DNA of 64,000 nt. It comes from SFDP01 sp051653625. GTDB taxonomy: Bacteria > Bacillota > Clostridia > Lachnospirales > Lachnospiraceae. Positions 45,269 through 54,571 of the stretch are shown here, one piece after another; the first letter of the stretch is position 1, and the number at the start of each line of letters is the position of its first letter. The translations under genes were made by a program, and so were the position numbers. Where the stretch lies: contig JBOFWM010000041.1 of NCBI GenBank assembly GCA_051653625.1, forward strand, positions 33,255 to 97,254, in the 5' to 3' direction. The notes under the pieces are model-generated. The model was not told the origin of the DNA and ran no database searches. It worked only from the letters and a program-made list of their open reading frames with translations.

Positions 45269-46597
45269 TTAATGATGTTCTACCTCTTCGAATAATTTCC
45301 CCATTTCCTCTAAGCATTCATTAAATGGTATATTTTCTCCTACATCCTGCATTAAAAATTCAGTAACTGCATCTATTTTATCAATTGCATAATCTATATT
45401 CTTATTGCTTCCCTTTTTATATGCCCCAATATTAATGAGATCTTCTGCATCATTATAAGTTGCCAAAACACGCTTTAACTGACCTGCAATTTTTTTATGG
45501 TTATCATCTGCAATTTGACTCATACATCTCGAGATACTCTGTAATACATCAATTGCTGGATATTGATTTTTATGCGCCAACTTTCTACTAAGCATAATAT
45601 GTCCATCTAAAATACTTCTTGCAGTATCTGTGATTGGTTCATTAAAATCATCTCCGTCTACTAAGACAGTATACAAGCCAGTAATAGAACCTTCTTTAGA
45701 ACAACCTGCACGTTCCAATAGCTTTGGTAATTCTGAGTAAACACTTGGTGGATATCCCCTTGTAACTGGTGGCTCTCCACTTGCCAATCCTATTTCTCTT
45801 TGTGCCATACAGAAACGAGTCATAGAATCCATCATCAGTAATACATCTTTTCCTTTATCTCTAAAGTACTCGGCAATAGCTGTTGCTGTTTTTGCAGCTT
45901 TATTTCTTTCTAATGCAGGTCTATCCGAAGTAGCAACTACAACAATAGATCGCTTCATTCCTTCTTCGCCTAAATCACGTTCAATGAATTCTCGTACCTC
46001 ACGTCCACGTTCACCAATCAAAGCGATTACGTTAATATCAGCCATAGTATTTCTTGCTATCATACCCATTAATGTAGATTTCCCTACTCCAGATCCTGCA
46101 AAAATTCCAATTCTTTGACCTTTTCCTACCGTAATCAAACCATCTACAGCTTTTACACCCAACACTAAAGGTGTATCAATAATCGCTCTACTCATAGGAT
46201 CTGGAGGTGTTGATTCTACTGCATAAGATTTTCCAAAATCAAGCTCCATTCCGTTCATAGGTCGTCCTAATCCATCTAAGGTTTGTCCTAGCATCATATC
46301 ATTTACGTTTACCGTAAGTGCAACTCCTGTATTTTCAACAATATTTCCAAGTCCAATTCCTTCTGTTACATCATATGGCATCAGTTGTGTTTTTCCGTCT
46401 TTAAATCCAATCACCTCTGCCATAATTGCCTTTACCCCTTCTTCTTCTGGATAAATATAGCAAATATCTCCAAGTTTTGCTTCTGGACCTGCAGACTCTA
46501 TTGTCAATCCGACAACATTAACAATTTTACCTTTTTTTACGTAAAAAGATTTCTCTTTTAATTTTCTATATTTTTCAAAGTCAACCTTTACTTCCAA
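45269..46597 (-). CDS. fliI: Flagellar export ATPase FliI
   Basis: FliI is the F1-beta-like ATPase of the flagellar export apparatus. The 442-residue protein has Walker A GIFAGSGVGKSTLMGMIA, VIALIGERGREVREFIERDL, Walker B (DVLLMMDSMTRFCMAQREIG) and the arginine-finger region SISRCMSQIADDNHKK. It follows fliH by 10 bp. Confidence 0.97.
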   Translation of the reverse strand: MEVKVDFEKYRKLKEKSFYVKKGKIVNVVGLTIESAGPEAKLGDICYIYPEEEGVKAIMAEVIGFKDGKTQLMPYDVTEGIGLGNIVENTGVALTVNVNDMMLGQTLDGLGRPMNGMELDFGKSYAVESTPPDPMSRAIIDTPLVLGVKAVDGLITVGKGQRIGIFAGSGVGKSTLMGMIARNTMADINVIALIGERGREVREFIERDLGEEGMKRSIVVVATSDRPALERNKAAKTATAIAEYFRDKGKDVLLMMDSMTRFCMAQREIGLASGEPPVTRGYPPSVYSELPKLLERAGCSKEGSITGLYTVLVDGDDFNEPITDTARSILDGHIMLSRKLAHKNQYPAIDVLQSISRCMSQIADDNHKKIAGQLKRVLATYNDAEDLINIGAYKKGSNKNIDYAIDKIDAVTEFLMQDVGENIPFNECLEEMGKLFEEVEHH

Positions 46598-46607
46598 TTA
46601 CCTTCTC

Positions 46608-47468
46608 CTAATTCTCCGTCTTGTCATATGAAAGCAAACGAAGTTTTTTTCTTAAATTGTAAAGTTCAATGTCAAGACTACAGTCAAAAATCCCTGTATT
46701 TGTTTCAATGTAGCATTCATTTTTTTTAAGTGTTACATCTTCTATAATATCTAATACAGTATTTTCTACTTCACAAGCTAAAAGAAGCTCTCTTTTTCTT
46801 TCTCTAATAAGCGGGAAATCATAAACATTCACACGCAAAATGTATTCATGATTACATTCAATTCTTCCCATTGCCTTTTTTATAAGATGCGTGATAATAT
46901 TACCATGTTGATTGAATTCTAATCCAATGACGGTCTCATATATATCACTAATTACTTCTATAAATTTTGGTTCTAACAAGTCCATCTGTTCAAAAAAATT
47001 AGTTTCTAATTCTTTTTGTTTTTGCTCATAAACACTATTTGCTTTATGTTCTCCTTCTTGATATCCAAGACGTTTTCCCTCTTCATACGCATTTGCTTTA
47101 AGCAATTGAGCTTCCTCAAGAATTGCATCTGCTTCTTTTTGTGCTTGTAAACGAATTGCAGTTGCCTCTTCTTGTGCTTGGGCAATTAATTGTTCTCTAA
47201 TATCTTCCGGCGATTCTTCTAAAGAATTTTCCACTAACGCTTCTTGCACTTCTTCCCCACCTATGATATTACATTCCTCTTCTTCAAGTATTGTTTCCAC
47301 AGATGTTGCTACAAGGCCACTTTGAAATCCAAAAGATTGCGATTCCGAATCTTTCATTACAATTCTTTGTGATTCCATTTTTTGTTCGATTCTTTTATTT
47401 GCATTAATTACAAATGGTTTTTGTTCTACAAATGCTACTCTATTAGCTTTTAAAAGATTACTAGACAA
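46608..47468 (-). CDS. fliH: Flagellar assembly protein FliH
   Basis: FliH regulates FliI and links it to the C-ring. From a TTG at 47468 the product is 286 residues starting MSSNLLKANRV, like many FliH proteins (Lys-Ala-Asn near the start), with GTGGAGGAG 9 nt upstream. A longer TTG-started frame to 47501 has no such site. The protein contains an Ala/Glu-rich coiled coil (AQEEATAIRLQAQKEADAIL) and a C-terminal V-ATPase-E-like domain. The TTG start overlaps the fliG stop by 8 bp. Confidence 0.85.
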   Translation of the reverse strand: MSSNLLKANRVAFVEQKPFVINANKRIEQKMESQRIVMKDSESQSFGFQSGLVATSVETILEEEECNIIGGEEVQEALVENSLEESPEDIREQLIAQAQEEATAIRLQAQKEADAILEEAQLLKANAYEEGKRLGYQEGEHKANSVYEQKQKELETNFFEQMDLLEPKFIEVISDIYETVIGLEFNQHGNIITHLIKKAMGRIECNHEYILRVNVYDFPLIRERKRELLLACEVENTVLDIIEDVTLKKNECYIETNTGIFDCSLDIELYNLRKKLRLLSYDKTEN

Positions 47469-48471
47469 TGATTTCGTCTCCTCCACCTCTTGAAATAACA
47501 ATTTCCGCTGAATCCTCTAACTTACGTATAATATTAACAATTTTTTGTTGTGCCTCTTCAACATCTTTCATACGTACTGGTCCCATAAATTCCATATCTT
47601 CTTGTATCATAGTTGCCAAACGTTTTGAAAGGTTATTAAAGATTGCTGTTTGTACTTTTTCATTTGAACCTTTAAGTGCAATGGCCAAATCACTATTATC
47701 CACATCACGCAATACTCTTTGTATTGCTCTATCATCCAATAATAATACATCTTCAAATACAAACATTTTCTTACGAATTTCATTTGCCAATTCTGGTTCT
47801 TCAATTTCAAGTGTTTCCATAATATGTTTTTCTGTTGAACGATCTACTGTATTTAAAATTTCAACTACAGCATCAACACCGCCAATAATGGTATAATCTT
47901 GTGTAACAAGTGATGACAATTTCGATTCTAATATTCTTTCTACTTCTTTTATAACATCAGGACTAGTTCGATCCATCATAGCCACACGTCGCGCAACATC
48001 TGCTTGACGCTCTGGTGCTAATGACGAAATAATCATAGCTGATTGTGCTGGCGCTAAATAAGATAGAATAAGTGCAATTGTTTGTGGATGTTCATCCTGA
48101 ATAAAGTTAAGCAATTGCGAAGGTTCTGTTCTACGAACAAATTCGAATGGTTTCACTTGTAATGATGCTGTTAATTTTTCAATTACCACAATTGCCTTGT
48201 CTGTACCTAACGCTTTTTCTAATAATTCTTTCGCGTATCCAATACCACCTTCAGCAATATATTGTTGTGCAAGACAAACTTGATAAAACTCTTCCAATAC
48301 TTGTTCTTTTATTTGTGGAGTAATACTTCTTGTATTCGCAATTTCAAGAGTAAGTTCTTCTATTTCCTCTTCTTTTAAATGTCTAAATATATTTGCTGAT
48401 TTTTCTGGTCCAAGCGCAATTAGTAAAATAGATGATTTTTGTAATCCTGTTAGTCCTTCTACTTCTGCCAT
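47461..48471 (-). CDS. fliG: Flagellar motor switch protein FliG
   Basis: FliG receives torque from MotA. The 336-residue protein has the N-terminal FliF-binding part (LTGLQKSSILLIALGPEKSA), the middle EHPQTIALILSYL motif, and the C-terminal torque helix (DVDNSDLAIALKGSNEKVQ, FNNLSKRLATMIQEDMEFMG). It lies between fliF and fliH. Confidence 0.97.
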   Translation of the reverse strand: MAEVEGLTGLQKSSILLIALGPEKSANIFRHLKEEEIEELTLEIANTRSITPQIKEQVLEEFYQVCLAQQYIAEGGIGYAKELLEKALGTDKAIVVIEKLTASLQVKPFEFVRRTEPSQLLNFIQDEHPQTIALILSYLAPAQSAMIISSLAPERQADVARRVAMMDRTSPDVIKEVERILESKLSSLVTQDYTIIGGVDAVVEILNTVDRSTEKHIMETLEIEEPELANEIRKKMFVFEDVLLLDDRAIQRVLRDVDNSDLAIALKGSNEKVQTAIFNNLSKRLATMIQEDMEFMGPVRMKDVEEAQQKIVNIIRKLEDSAEIVISRGGGDEIIV

Positions 48472-48505
48472 AGTAATACCCTTACCTTTCTTCTATCTTT
48501 TGTAC

Positions 48506-50110
48506 CTAATTCCAATCTTCGTTTAGCCAGTTCCGTAATAAACTTGCCGCTGCTTCCGGATTATCATCAACAAATTTTTCAATTAATTTGCGTGTTTCTG
48601 ATTTTTCTTCTACTGTTATATTTTCTAATTCTAATTCTGGTGAAGATTGTAGTAAACTCTCTACTGATAATTCTTCCTCTTCTACTTCTTCTTTTTGTAC
48701 CTTCATGCTTCTTATTACTACAAATGCTAATAATCCAATGATAACAACAATTAATACAATTTGTAAAATATCAGCAACCGAAACACTTAATCCGTCCGAA
48801 TCGATAAACATTGGTTCTTCATATGCAACAATTGTAATATTTTCTTTTGCAATTCCCGAAGCTGTTGCAACCATATTTATGATATCTTCATCTACCTCTA
48901 ACTTAATTCGTTCATTATTTTGTGCTTTATAATCTGTCCAAGCTACACCATCAAGCAATCCTTGGCTTTTCGCTTCTTCTTCTTTTACAACTCGATATTT
49001 AATTGCTGCAACCGAAATAGAAGAACCGTCATAATTAATTAAACCAGCCGGAATATCCGTGTATGTTATTGTTTCATTCGGCAAATAGTCACTAGAACGT
49101 TCTGTAACAGTTGACGAAGAAGTTGATCCATTTCCTATTACATAACTTGTATTATCTGAATCATTTGAATCCGTACCCGGTACACTACTTGTTTCTCCAC
49201 CAGTTGATTCTGCTTCATATAAACTTTCATGACTTAATACACCCTGTGCAGAACCTTCAGCTGGTGCATAATCATGTTGTGTAATTGTTTTTGATGTAAA
49301 ATCCAATTGTAAATTACTAGAAACTTCTACTAAATTATATTCCTTTGTTCCTAATAATATTTTTCTTATATTACTATGCAATGCTGATTCTGTTTCACTT
49401 TTCACTTTTAATTGACTACTTGCTGATCCTATACCAGAATAAGTATCATCCCCTGAAAAAAGCAAATTTCCATAACTATCAATGATTGTGATATTTGTTA
49501 TTTTCTCATTCCCTAATGCTGTTCTTACAAATTGTGCAACACTTGATGCATTTTCATCCGAAAAATCTTCTTCTAGCTCTAGCATAATAGCTGCGGAAGA
49601 ATCTACCGATTGCGCAATCAATGTACCATTGTCTTCTGCTATTGATAATTGTACATTAGCACTTTTTATGCTACTCATACTCTCTAAATGGCTTCTCATT
49701 AAATCTTCTAGATACACTTTATACAGTCTTTTCTTATCCGATTCTGTTGTGCTAAATCCACCGCTCGTTACATTTTCAATAGAATATGTTGCTGTCGGAA
49801 TATTATTTGCACCTAATAATAGATTCGCTTGTGCTTCTTGACTAGATAAAACTTCAATACGATACCCATCTGTAGATATTTTATAAGAAATACTTGATCC
49901 ATCAAGTAATTCTGTAATTGCAGATGATTCTTTTGTTGAATCTGTTACAACCAACAATTCATATTGTGGTTTTGTAAGCATAGCAATTAAAACAGCAAAA
50001 GCAATAAATACTCCTGCTGTTATTGAAACAATCATAGTCTTTTGTTTTGAATTAAATTTATTCCACCACTCGATTAATTTTGCTTGAAGTTCCTTTGTAC
50101 GTTCTGTCAT
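48506..50110 (-). CDS. fliF: Flagellar MS-ring protein FliF
   Basis: FliF forms the membrane ring of the basal body. The 534-residue protein has an N-terminal membrane helix (about 25-47), the YscJ-like ring domains (TEMYKISTDGY-type: GSSISYKISTDGYRIEV; LLGANNIPTATYSIEN), a periplasmic loop, a second membrane helix (about 440-462) and an acidic C-terminal tail that binds FliG (NPEAAASLLRNWLNED). Confidence 0.96.
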   Translation of the reverse strand: MTERTKELQAKLIEWWNKFNSKQKTMIVSITAGVFIAFAVLIAMLTKPQYELLVVTDSTKESSAITELLDGSSISYKISTDGYRIEVLSSQEAQANLLLGANNIPTATYSIENVTSGGFSTTESDKKRLYKVYLEDLMRSHLESMSSIKSANVQLSIAEDNGTLIAQSVDSSAAIMLELEEDFSDENASSVAQFVRTALGNEKITNITIIDSYGNLLFSGDDTYSGIGSASSQLKVKSETESALHSNIRKILLGTKEYNLVEVSSNLQLDFTSKTITQHDYAPAEGSAQGVLSHESLYEAESTGGETSSVPGTDSNDSDNTSYVIGNGSTSSSTVTERSSDYLPNETITYTDIPAGLINYDGSSISVAAIKYRVVKEEEAKSQGLLDGVAWTDYKAQNNERIKLEVDEDIINMVATASGIAKENITIVAYEEPMFIDSDGLSVSVADILQIVLIVVIIGLLAFVVIRSMKVQKEEVEEEELSVESLLQSSPELELENITVEEKSETRKLIEKFVDDNPEAAASLLRNWLNEDWN

Positions 50111-50124
50111 GATTTAATCCCCAA

Positions 50125-50439
50125 TTATATCTGCATATTCATTATTTCACGATAACTTTCTATAAACTTGTCTCTTACTGCTACTGTATATTGAAGAGCA
50201 GTTGAAGCTTTTTGTAATGCGATTGTTAAATCATGCGTATTATCTGTTATCCCTAATGCAAATTTTAACTCTTCATTTTCTGCATCCGAAATATACGAAT
50301 TTGTTGTATTAATATTATCAAGTGCCGCATTAAAAATAGAGCTAAATACTGATCCATCTTCTGAATTCGTACTTGATACATTGTTCGCTGTTTGAGCAAT
50401 TGCTTGCGATGATACGTTTAATAATGATGAAATATCCAT
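50125..50439 (-). CDS. fliE: Flagellar hook-basal body protein FliE
   Basis: FliE joins the MS ring to the rod. The 104-residue protein has FSSIFNAALDNINTTNSYI, then the conserved DLTIALQKASTALQYTVAV and the end KFIESYREIMNMQI, all typical of the family. It lies between flgC and fliF. Confidence 0.94.
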   Translation of the reverse strand: MDISSLLNVSSQAIAQTANNVSSTNSEDGSVFSSIFNAALDNINTTNSYISDAENEELKFALGITDNTHDLTIALQKASTALQYTVAVRDKFIESYREIMNMQI

Positions 50440-50465
50440 TTTTTATCTCCATTTGTATTATATTT

Positions 50466-50909
50466 TTATTGTCCCATTTCGAGTCCTTTTGTTGCAATTG
50501 CTTTACTTGCATTAAAAGCCGTTGCATTTGCTTCATAACTTCTTGTAGCATCAATTAAATTTGTCATTTCTGTTATAATATTTACATTCGGATAAGTAAC
50601 ATACCCGTTTTCATCTGCATCTGGATGCGATGGGTCATATGATTTTATCATTTCAGTCGTTGTATCTTCATACACACCACTAACCTTTACCCCATTCCCT
50701 GTATATTGACTAGAAGCAGAACTTAAAACTCTACTAAAAGGTGTTTGTTCACCTTTTTCACTAAAGGTAACCACCTTTCTTACATAAGGTGTTCCATTTT
50801 GTGTTCTTGTAGTATTTGCATTCGCAACATTTTCCGAAATCGTGTCCATACGAAATCTTTGTGCCGTCAATCCTGAGGCATTAATACTAAATGACGAAAA
50901 CATTCCCAT
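50466..50909 (-). CDS. flgC: Flagellar proximal rod protein FlgC
   Basis: FlgC is a rod subunit. The 147-residue protein shows SINASGLTAQRFRMDTISEN and VANANTTRT near the N-terminus, YVTYPNVNIITEMTNLIDA, and the C-terminal RSYEANATAFNASKAIATKG. It follows flgB by 21 bp. Confidence 0.96.
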   Translation of the reverse strand: MGMFSSFSINASGLTAQRFRMDTISENVANANTTRTQNGTPYVRKVVTFSEKGEQTPFSRVLSSASSQYTGNGVKVSGVYEDTTTEMIKSYDPSHPDADENGYVTYPNVNIITEMTNLIDATRSYEANATAFNASKAIATKGLEMGQ

Positions 50910-50930
50910 TTTATCTCCACTCCCTTTCTA

Positions 50931-51320
50931 TTATTGCATTACCATTCTCAAATTTGCAAATTCTTGACTCATAGCTTGTATTAAGCCATTATATTTTATT
51001 TGATTTGCTGCTAGTTCTACATTTTCAGTGTCTATATCAACATTATTCCCATCTAAACGATACGAATAATTACTATAATCGGTATAAGTTCTTGGATTTA
51101 AATTTTTCCCTTGTATCGCATTAACTTTTTCATCAACCGTTTTATATCGGTTATTTTTTAATGCTCGACTCAACTCAGCCTCAAACTCTACGTCTTGGCG
51201 CTTATATCCTGGTGTATCTACATTAGCAATATTATTAGAAATCGCATCATTTCTAAGCCATGCAGCATCTGCTGCCTTATCCAAGATATTTATATAATTA
51301 AATGCATTTGAATTTATCAT
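50931..51320 (-). CDS. flgB: Flagellar proximal rod protein FlgB
   Basis: FlgB is the first gene of the fla/che cluster and encodes a rod subunit. The 129-residue protein has AAWLRNDAISNNIANVDTPG and the C-terminal VELAANQIKYNGLIQAMSQE. A sigma-A promoter with a CodY-box-like sequence lies directly upstream, as in B. subtilis, where CodY represses this operon. Confidence 0.96.
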   Translation of the reverse strand: MINSNAFNYINILDKAADAAWLRNDAISNNIANVDTPGYKRQDVEFEAELSRALKNNRYKTVDEKVNAIQGKNLNPRTYTDYSNYSYRLDGNNVDIDTENVELAANQIKYNGLIQAMSQEFANLRMVMQ

Positions 51321-51358
51321 ACAATATACTCCCTCTAAGTTAATACACGCATAATATC

Positions 51359-51386
51359 ATTATAGATTATTTTAAGTAAAAGACAA
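51359..51386 (-). promoter_or_regulatory. sigma-A promoter of the fla/che operon
   Basis: The minus strand has TTGTCT, a 16-bp spacer and a perfect TATAAT. The predicted start lies about 30 nt before the flgB ATG. Confidence 0.75.
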
Positions 51387-51388
51387 GG

Positions 51389-51403
51389 TTTTTTTAGAAA
51401 ATT
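51389..51403 (-). promoter_or_regulatory. CodY-box-like sequence upstream of flgB
   Basis: The minus strand reads AATTTTCTAAAAAAA, matching the CodY consensus AATTTTCWGAAAATT at 12 of 15 positions. It lies 2 bp upstream of the flgB -35 element. The match is suggestive in AT-rich DNA, not proof. Confidence 0.5.
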
Positions 51404-51427
51404 CACAAATGTGACATTGTCGAATGT

Positions 51428-51447
51428 ACATGTTTCTATAAACATGT
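51428..51447 (-). other. Hairpin after codY
   Basis: An 8-bp perfect stem (ACATGTTT/AAACATGT) with a 4-nt loop lies 5 bp after the codY stop. No U-run follows on the minus strand, so it may protect the codY transcript end or be a weak terminator. Confidence 0.4.
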
Positions 51448-51452
51448 TTTGT

Positions 51453-52241
51453 CTAGTATTTAAAATGTTTTTTCTTTAACTCTTCAACTTCCTCAAAAAC
51501 AAGATTATTCAATACTTTAATATAAGTACCCTTCATTCCAGAAGATTTTGACTCAATAACACCCGCACTTTCAAATTTACGTAGCGCATTTACAATTACA
51601 CTTCTTGTAATACCCACACGATCTGCAATCTTACTTGCAACTAGAACACCTTCTAACCCTCTTAATTCATCAAAAATATAAATAATAGCTTCTATTTCTG
51701 ACAAGGACAACGTATTAATTGCCGATCTAATAACCTCAAGTTTTCTTGTTTCTTCAGCACTTTCTTCATTTACTGCGCGTAGCATTTCGAGTCCAACTAC
51801 CGTCGTTCCGTATTCACATAAAATAATATCATCTATTTCATACATAGAATTTTCTTTGTAAATGAATAAAGTTCCTAATCGTTCACCTGCAATTTCAATT
51901 GGCGTAATAATTGCTGCGTATTTTTTTACAATATCACTTTCAAACCCTAGTGTAGCAAGATTTACATTTTCTTTTGTCGACAAAATAGAAAGCATACGCT
52001 CATTTAACATTGGATCAATAAATCCTCCAACTTTATCTTTAATAAGCTCATTTATCACTTCTATCTCATTCCCATTATCAATCCCTAACACCTTGCCCTT
52101 TTTACTGATTACTAATATATTAGAGCTTAAAATTTCTCTCATAACTTTGCAAATATCATTAAATATTACTTTACTCGAGTTATTATTATGAAGTAACTTA
52201 CCAATTTTTCTTGTTTTATCTAGAAGTTGTACACTACCCAT
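51453..52241 (-). CDS. codY: Global GTP/branched-chain amino acid-sensing repressor CodY
   Basis: CodY represses starvation-response, transport and motility genes when GTP and isoleucine/valine are high. The 262-residue protein has an N-terminal GAF domain (about 1-155; LLDKTRKIGKLLHN, FESDIVKKYAAIITP) and a winged helix (VASKIADRVGITRSVIVNAL near 205-225). Length and both domains are normal. It sits just upstream of the fla/che operon, as in B. subtilis, but clpQY and xerC are not between it and topA. Confidence 0.97.
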   Translation of the reverse strand: MGSVQLLDKTRKIGKLLHNNNSSKVIFNDICKVMREILSSNILVISKKGKVLGIDNGNEIEVINELIKDKVGGFIDPMLNERMLSILSTKENVNLATLGFESDIVKKYAAIITPIEIAGERLGTLFIYKENSMYEIDDIILCEYGTTVVGLEMLRAVNEESAEETRKLEVIRSAINTLSLSEIEAIIYIFDELRGLEGVLVASKIADRVGITRSVIVNALRKFESAGVIESKSSGMKGTYIKVLNNLVFEEVEELKKKHFKY

Positions 52242-52280
52242 ATGAAATATGCTCCTTTTTTATTTTTTATTTATCATATT

Positions 52281-52309
52281 ATCTTAGCATACTCATTATT
52301 TTGTCGCAA
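52281..52309 (-). promoter_or_regulatory. Candidate promoter of codY
   Basis: The minus strand has TTGCGA, a 17-bp spacer and TAAGAT; the -35 overlaps the end of topA. A better-looking GATAAT lies 2 bp further on, so the exact -10 is uncertain. Confidence 0.4.
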
Positions 52310-54359
52310 TAATTTCCTTACAATTTTCATTGGCGCATACTAATTTATTGCCCTTTTCTAATAATACGTTATTACATTTTGGACATTTTTGATTTGTAGG
52401 TTTTTGCCAAACCATAAAATCACACTCTGGATTGTTTTCACACCCATAATATTTTCTACCTTTTTTTGTTTTCTTTAAAACAATTTCTTTTTGACAAATT
52501 GGACATTCCACTCCAATTTTTTCAAAATATGGCTTTGTACTTCTACAATCCGGAAAACCAGAACACGCCAAAAATCTTCCATGTGGTCCGTATTTAATCA
52601 ACATTGGTTTTCCACAAAGCTCACAATTTTCTTCCGAAACCTCATCACGAATTTCAACTGATTCCAATTCTTTTTCAGCCTTGACTACTGCCTCTTCTAA
52701 ATCAGGATAAAAATTAGAAATTACAGTTTTCCAATTTACGTCTCCCTCTCCAACTCCATCAAGCAATGCTTCTAAATTTGCTGTAAAATGAACATCAACA
52801 ATACTTGGAAAAGCATCTTTCATCATTTGATTTACAACTTCCCCTAATTCTGTTACATATAAATTTTTGTTTTCTTTTACAATATATCTACGCCCTAAAA
52901 TAGTTGTGATAGTAGGTGCATACGTACTAGGTCTTCCAATTCCCTCTTCTTCAAGTGCTCTTACAAGGCTAGCTTCTGTATAATGAGCCGGCGGTTGTGT
53001 AAAATGTTGTTTTTCTTCTATCGCATTTAAAGAAAGGTTGGAATTCATATCAATTCCTTTTATTAGAGTATTGTCTTCTTTTACCTCTTCCTCTTGTACG
53101 TAAACTTTCATAAATCCTTCAAATTGAATTTTACTTGCTGAAAGTGTAAAGATATGATTTACTGCTGAAATTTTAACTGATGTTGTTTCATATACAGCGG
53201 ATGTCATCTGACTTGCTATAAAACGTTTCCAAATCAATTGATATAATCTGTATTGGTCTCTACTTAGTGATTCTTTTAATTCAATAGGAGTTCTTGAAAT
53301 CAGAGTTGGACGAATTGCCTCATGAGCATCTTGAATTTTTTTCTCTATTTTTTTCACTGTCTCTTTTTGTGTTGCATATTCTTCCCCGTACGAAGAAACA
53401 ATGTAGTCTCTTGTTTGCTCTTTTGCCTCTTCTGAAATTCTTGTGGAGTCTGTACGTAAATACGTAATTAAACCAACAATACCATTTCCCTTAATCTCAA
53501 TTCCTTCATATAATTGTTGTGCAAGTCGCATCGTTTTTTGTGTCGAAAAATTAAGAACTTTACTAGCTTCTTGTTGAAGAGTTGATGTAATAAAGGCAAG
53601 TGGCGGCTTTTTATTACGCTCTCCCACTTTAATATTTTTCACTTGAAATTCTGCTTGTTCCACTTCTTTTTTCACTGCATCTACTGCTTCTTTTGATTCT
53701 AGTGAAACTTTACCATCTACTGTTCCATAATACTTTGCAACAATAGGTTTTTTTTCTCCTTCTATATCTAGAGTAGCATCCATTGTCCAATACTCTTCTG
53801 GTATAAATGCATTAATTTCTTCTTCTCTATCACAAATAATACGAAGAGCGACAGATTGTACACGTCCTGCACTAAGTCCTCTTTTTATTTTCCCCCAAAG
53901 TACTGGCGAAATTCGATATCCTACCATACGATCTAAACATCTTCTTGCTTGTTGAGCATTTACAAGATTCATATCAATCTCTCTTGCATTTTTCAAAGAT
54001 TCTTTTACCGCATTTTTTGTGATTTCATTAAATGCAATTCGAAACACTTTTTTTTCTTCTAATTTAAGTGCTTTAAATAAATGCCATGAAATTGCCTCGC
54101 CTTCACGATCAGGGTCCGTTGCAAGATAGATGCACTCTGCCTTTTTCACTTCTTTTCTTAACTTTGCAAGTACTTCGCCTTTTCCTCTAATCGTAATATA
54201 TTTTGGTTCAAAATCATGTTCCACATCTATTCCTAACGAGCTTTTTGGTAAATCTCTAACGTGACCATTACTCGCTGCAACTTCATAATTTGTTCCTAAA
54301 AATTTTTTTATTGTTTTAACCTTTGCTGGTGATTCTACAATAACTAAATATTTTGCCAT
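52296..54359 (-). CDS. topA: DNA topoisomerase I
   Basis: TopA relaxes negative supercoils. From the ATG at 54359 (GATGAGG 8 nt upstream) the 687-residue protein has a TOPRIM domain (LVIVESPAKVKTIKKFLG; YLATDPDREGEAISWHL), the active-site Tyr near residue 298 (GLITYLRTDSTRIS), and three C-terminal four-cysteine zinc ribbons (CELCGKPM/CSGFPDC; CPICQKEI/CENNPEC; CPKCNNVL/CANENC). A frame extension to 54416 covers the promoter region and is rejected. Confidence 0.97.
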   Translation of the reverse strand: MAKYLVIVESPAKVKTIKKFLGTNYEVAASNGHVRDLPKSSLGIDVEHDFEPKYITIRGKGEVLAKLRKEVKKAECIYLATDPDREGEAISWHLFKALKLEEKKVFRIAFNEITKNAVKESLKNAREIDMNLVNAQQARRCLDRMVGYRISPVLWGKIKRGLSAGRVQSVALRIICDREEEINAFIPEEYWTMDATLDIEGEKKPIVAKYYGTVDGKVSLESKEAVDAVKKEVEQAEFQVKNIKVGERNKKPPLAFITSTLQQEASKVLNFSTQKTMRLAQQLYEGIEIKGNGIVGLITYLRTDSTRISEEAKEQTRDYIVSSYGEEYATQKETVKKIEKKIQDAHEAIRPTLISRTPIELKESLSRDQYRLYQLIWKRFIASQMTSAVYETTSVKISAVNHIFTLSASKIQFEGFMKVYVQEEEVKEDNTLIKGIDMNSNLSLNAIEEKQHFTQPPAHYTEASLVRALEEEGIGRPSTYAPTITTILGRRYIVKENKNLYVTELGEVVNQMMKDAFPSIVDVHFTANLEALLDGVGEGDVNWKTVISNFYPDLEEAVVKAEKELESVEIRDEVSEENCELCGKPMLIKYGPHGRFLACSGFPDCRSTKPYFEKIGVECPICQKEIVLKKTKKGRKYYGCENNPECDFMVWQKPTNQKCPKCNNVLLEKGNKLVCANENCKEIIATK

Positions 54360-54404
54360 TCTAAAAACCTCATCCCCTTTTTTGCTGTTTGTATAATCGG
54401 AATC

Positions 54405-54433
54405 ACTATACAACATATTTTACGCACATGCAA
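54405..54433 (-). promoter_or_regulatory. sigma-A promoter of topA
   Basis: The minus strand has TTGCAT, a 17-bp spacer and TATAGT, placing the transcript start about 40 nt before the topA ATG. It lies back to back with the siderophore promoter. Confidence 0.7.
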
Positions 54434-54466
54434 GTCATACTATGAAACTTTTCGCAATGAATTCCC

Positions 54467-54495
54467 TTGACAAGATAAAAAAAGAATGGTAAATT
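54467..54495 (+). promoter_or_regulatory. sigma-A promoter of siderophore transporter operon
   Basis: The plus strand has a perfect TTGACA, a 17-bp spacer and TAAATT. The inverted repeat at 54508-54527 covers the expected transcript start. Confidence 0.7.
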
Positions 54496-54507
54496 ATTTT
54501 TTGCACA

Positions 54508-54527
54508 GTTAGTTTCACTTAACTAAC
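54508..54527 (+). promoter_or_regulatory. Inverted repeat, candidate metal-repressor operator
   Basis: The sequence is GTTAGTT-N6-AACTAAC, perfect 7-bp arms. It lies 12 bp after the -10 element, where a repressor would block transcription. The TTAG/CTAA ends recall DtxR/IdeR-type operators more than the classic Fur box, but the match is partial. Confidence 0.45.
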
Positions 54528-54571
54528 ATTAGTACTTTAACACTTACTATAAGAATGGAGAATTACAATTT

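Noticed and set aside
54360..54416. 19-codon N-terminal extension of topA
   Set aside because: It covers the promoter -10 region, and the ATG at 54359 gives the conserved MAKYLVIVES start with a good ribosome site.
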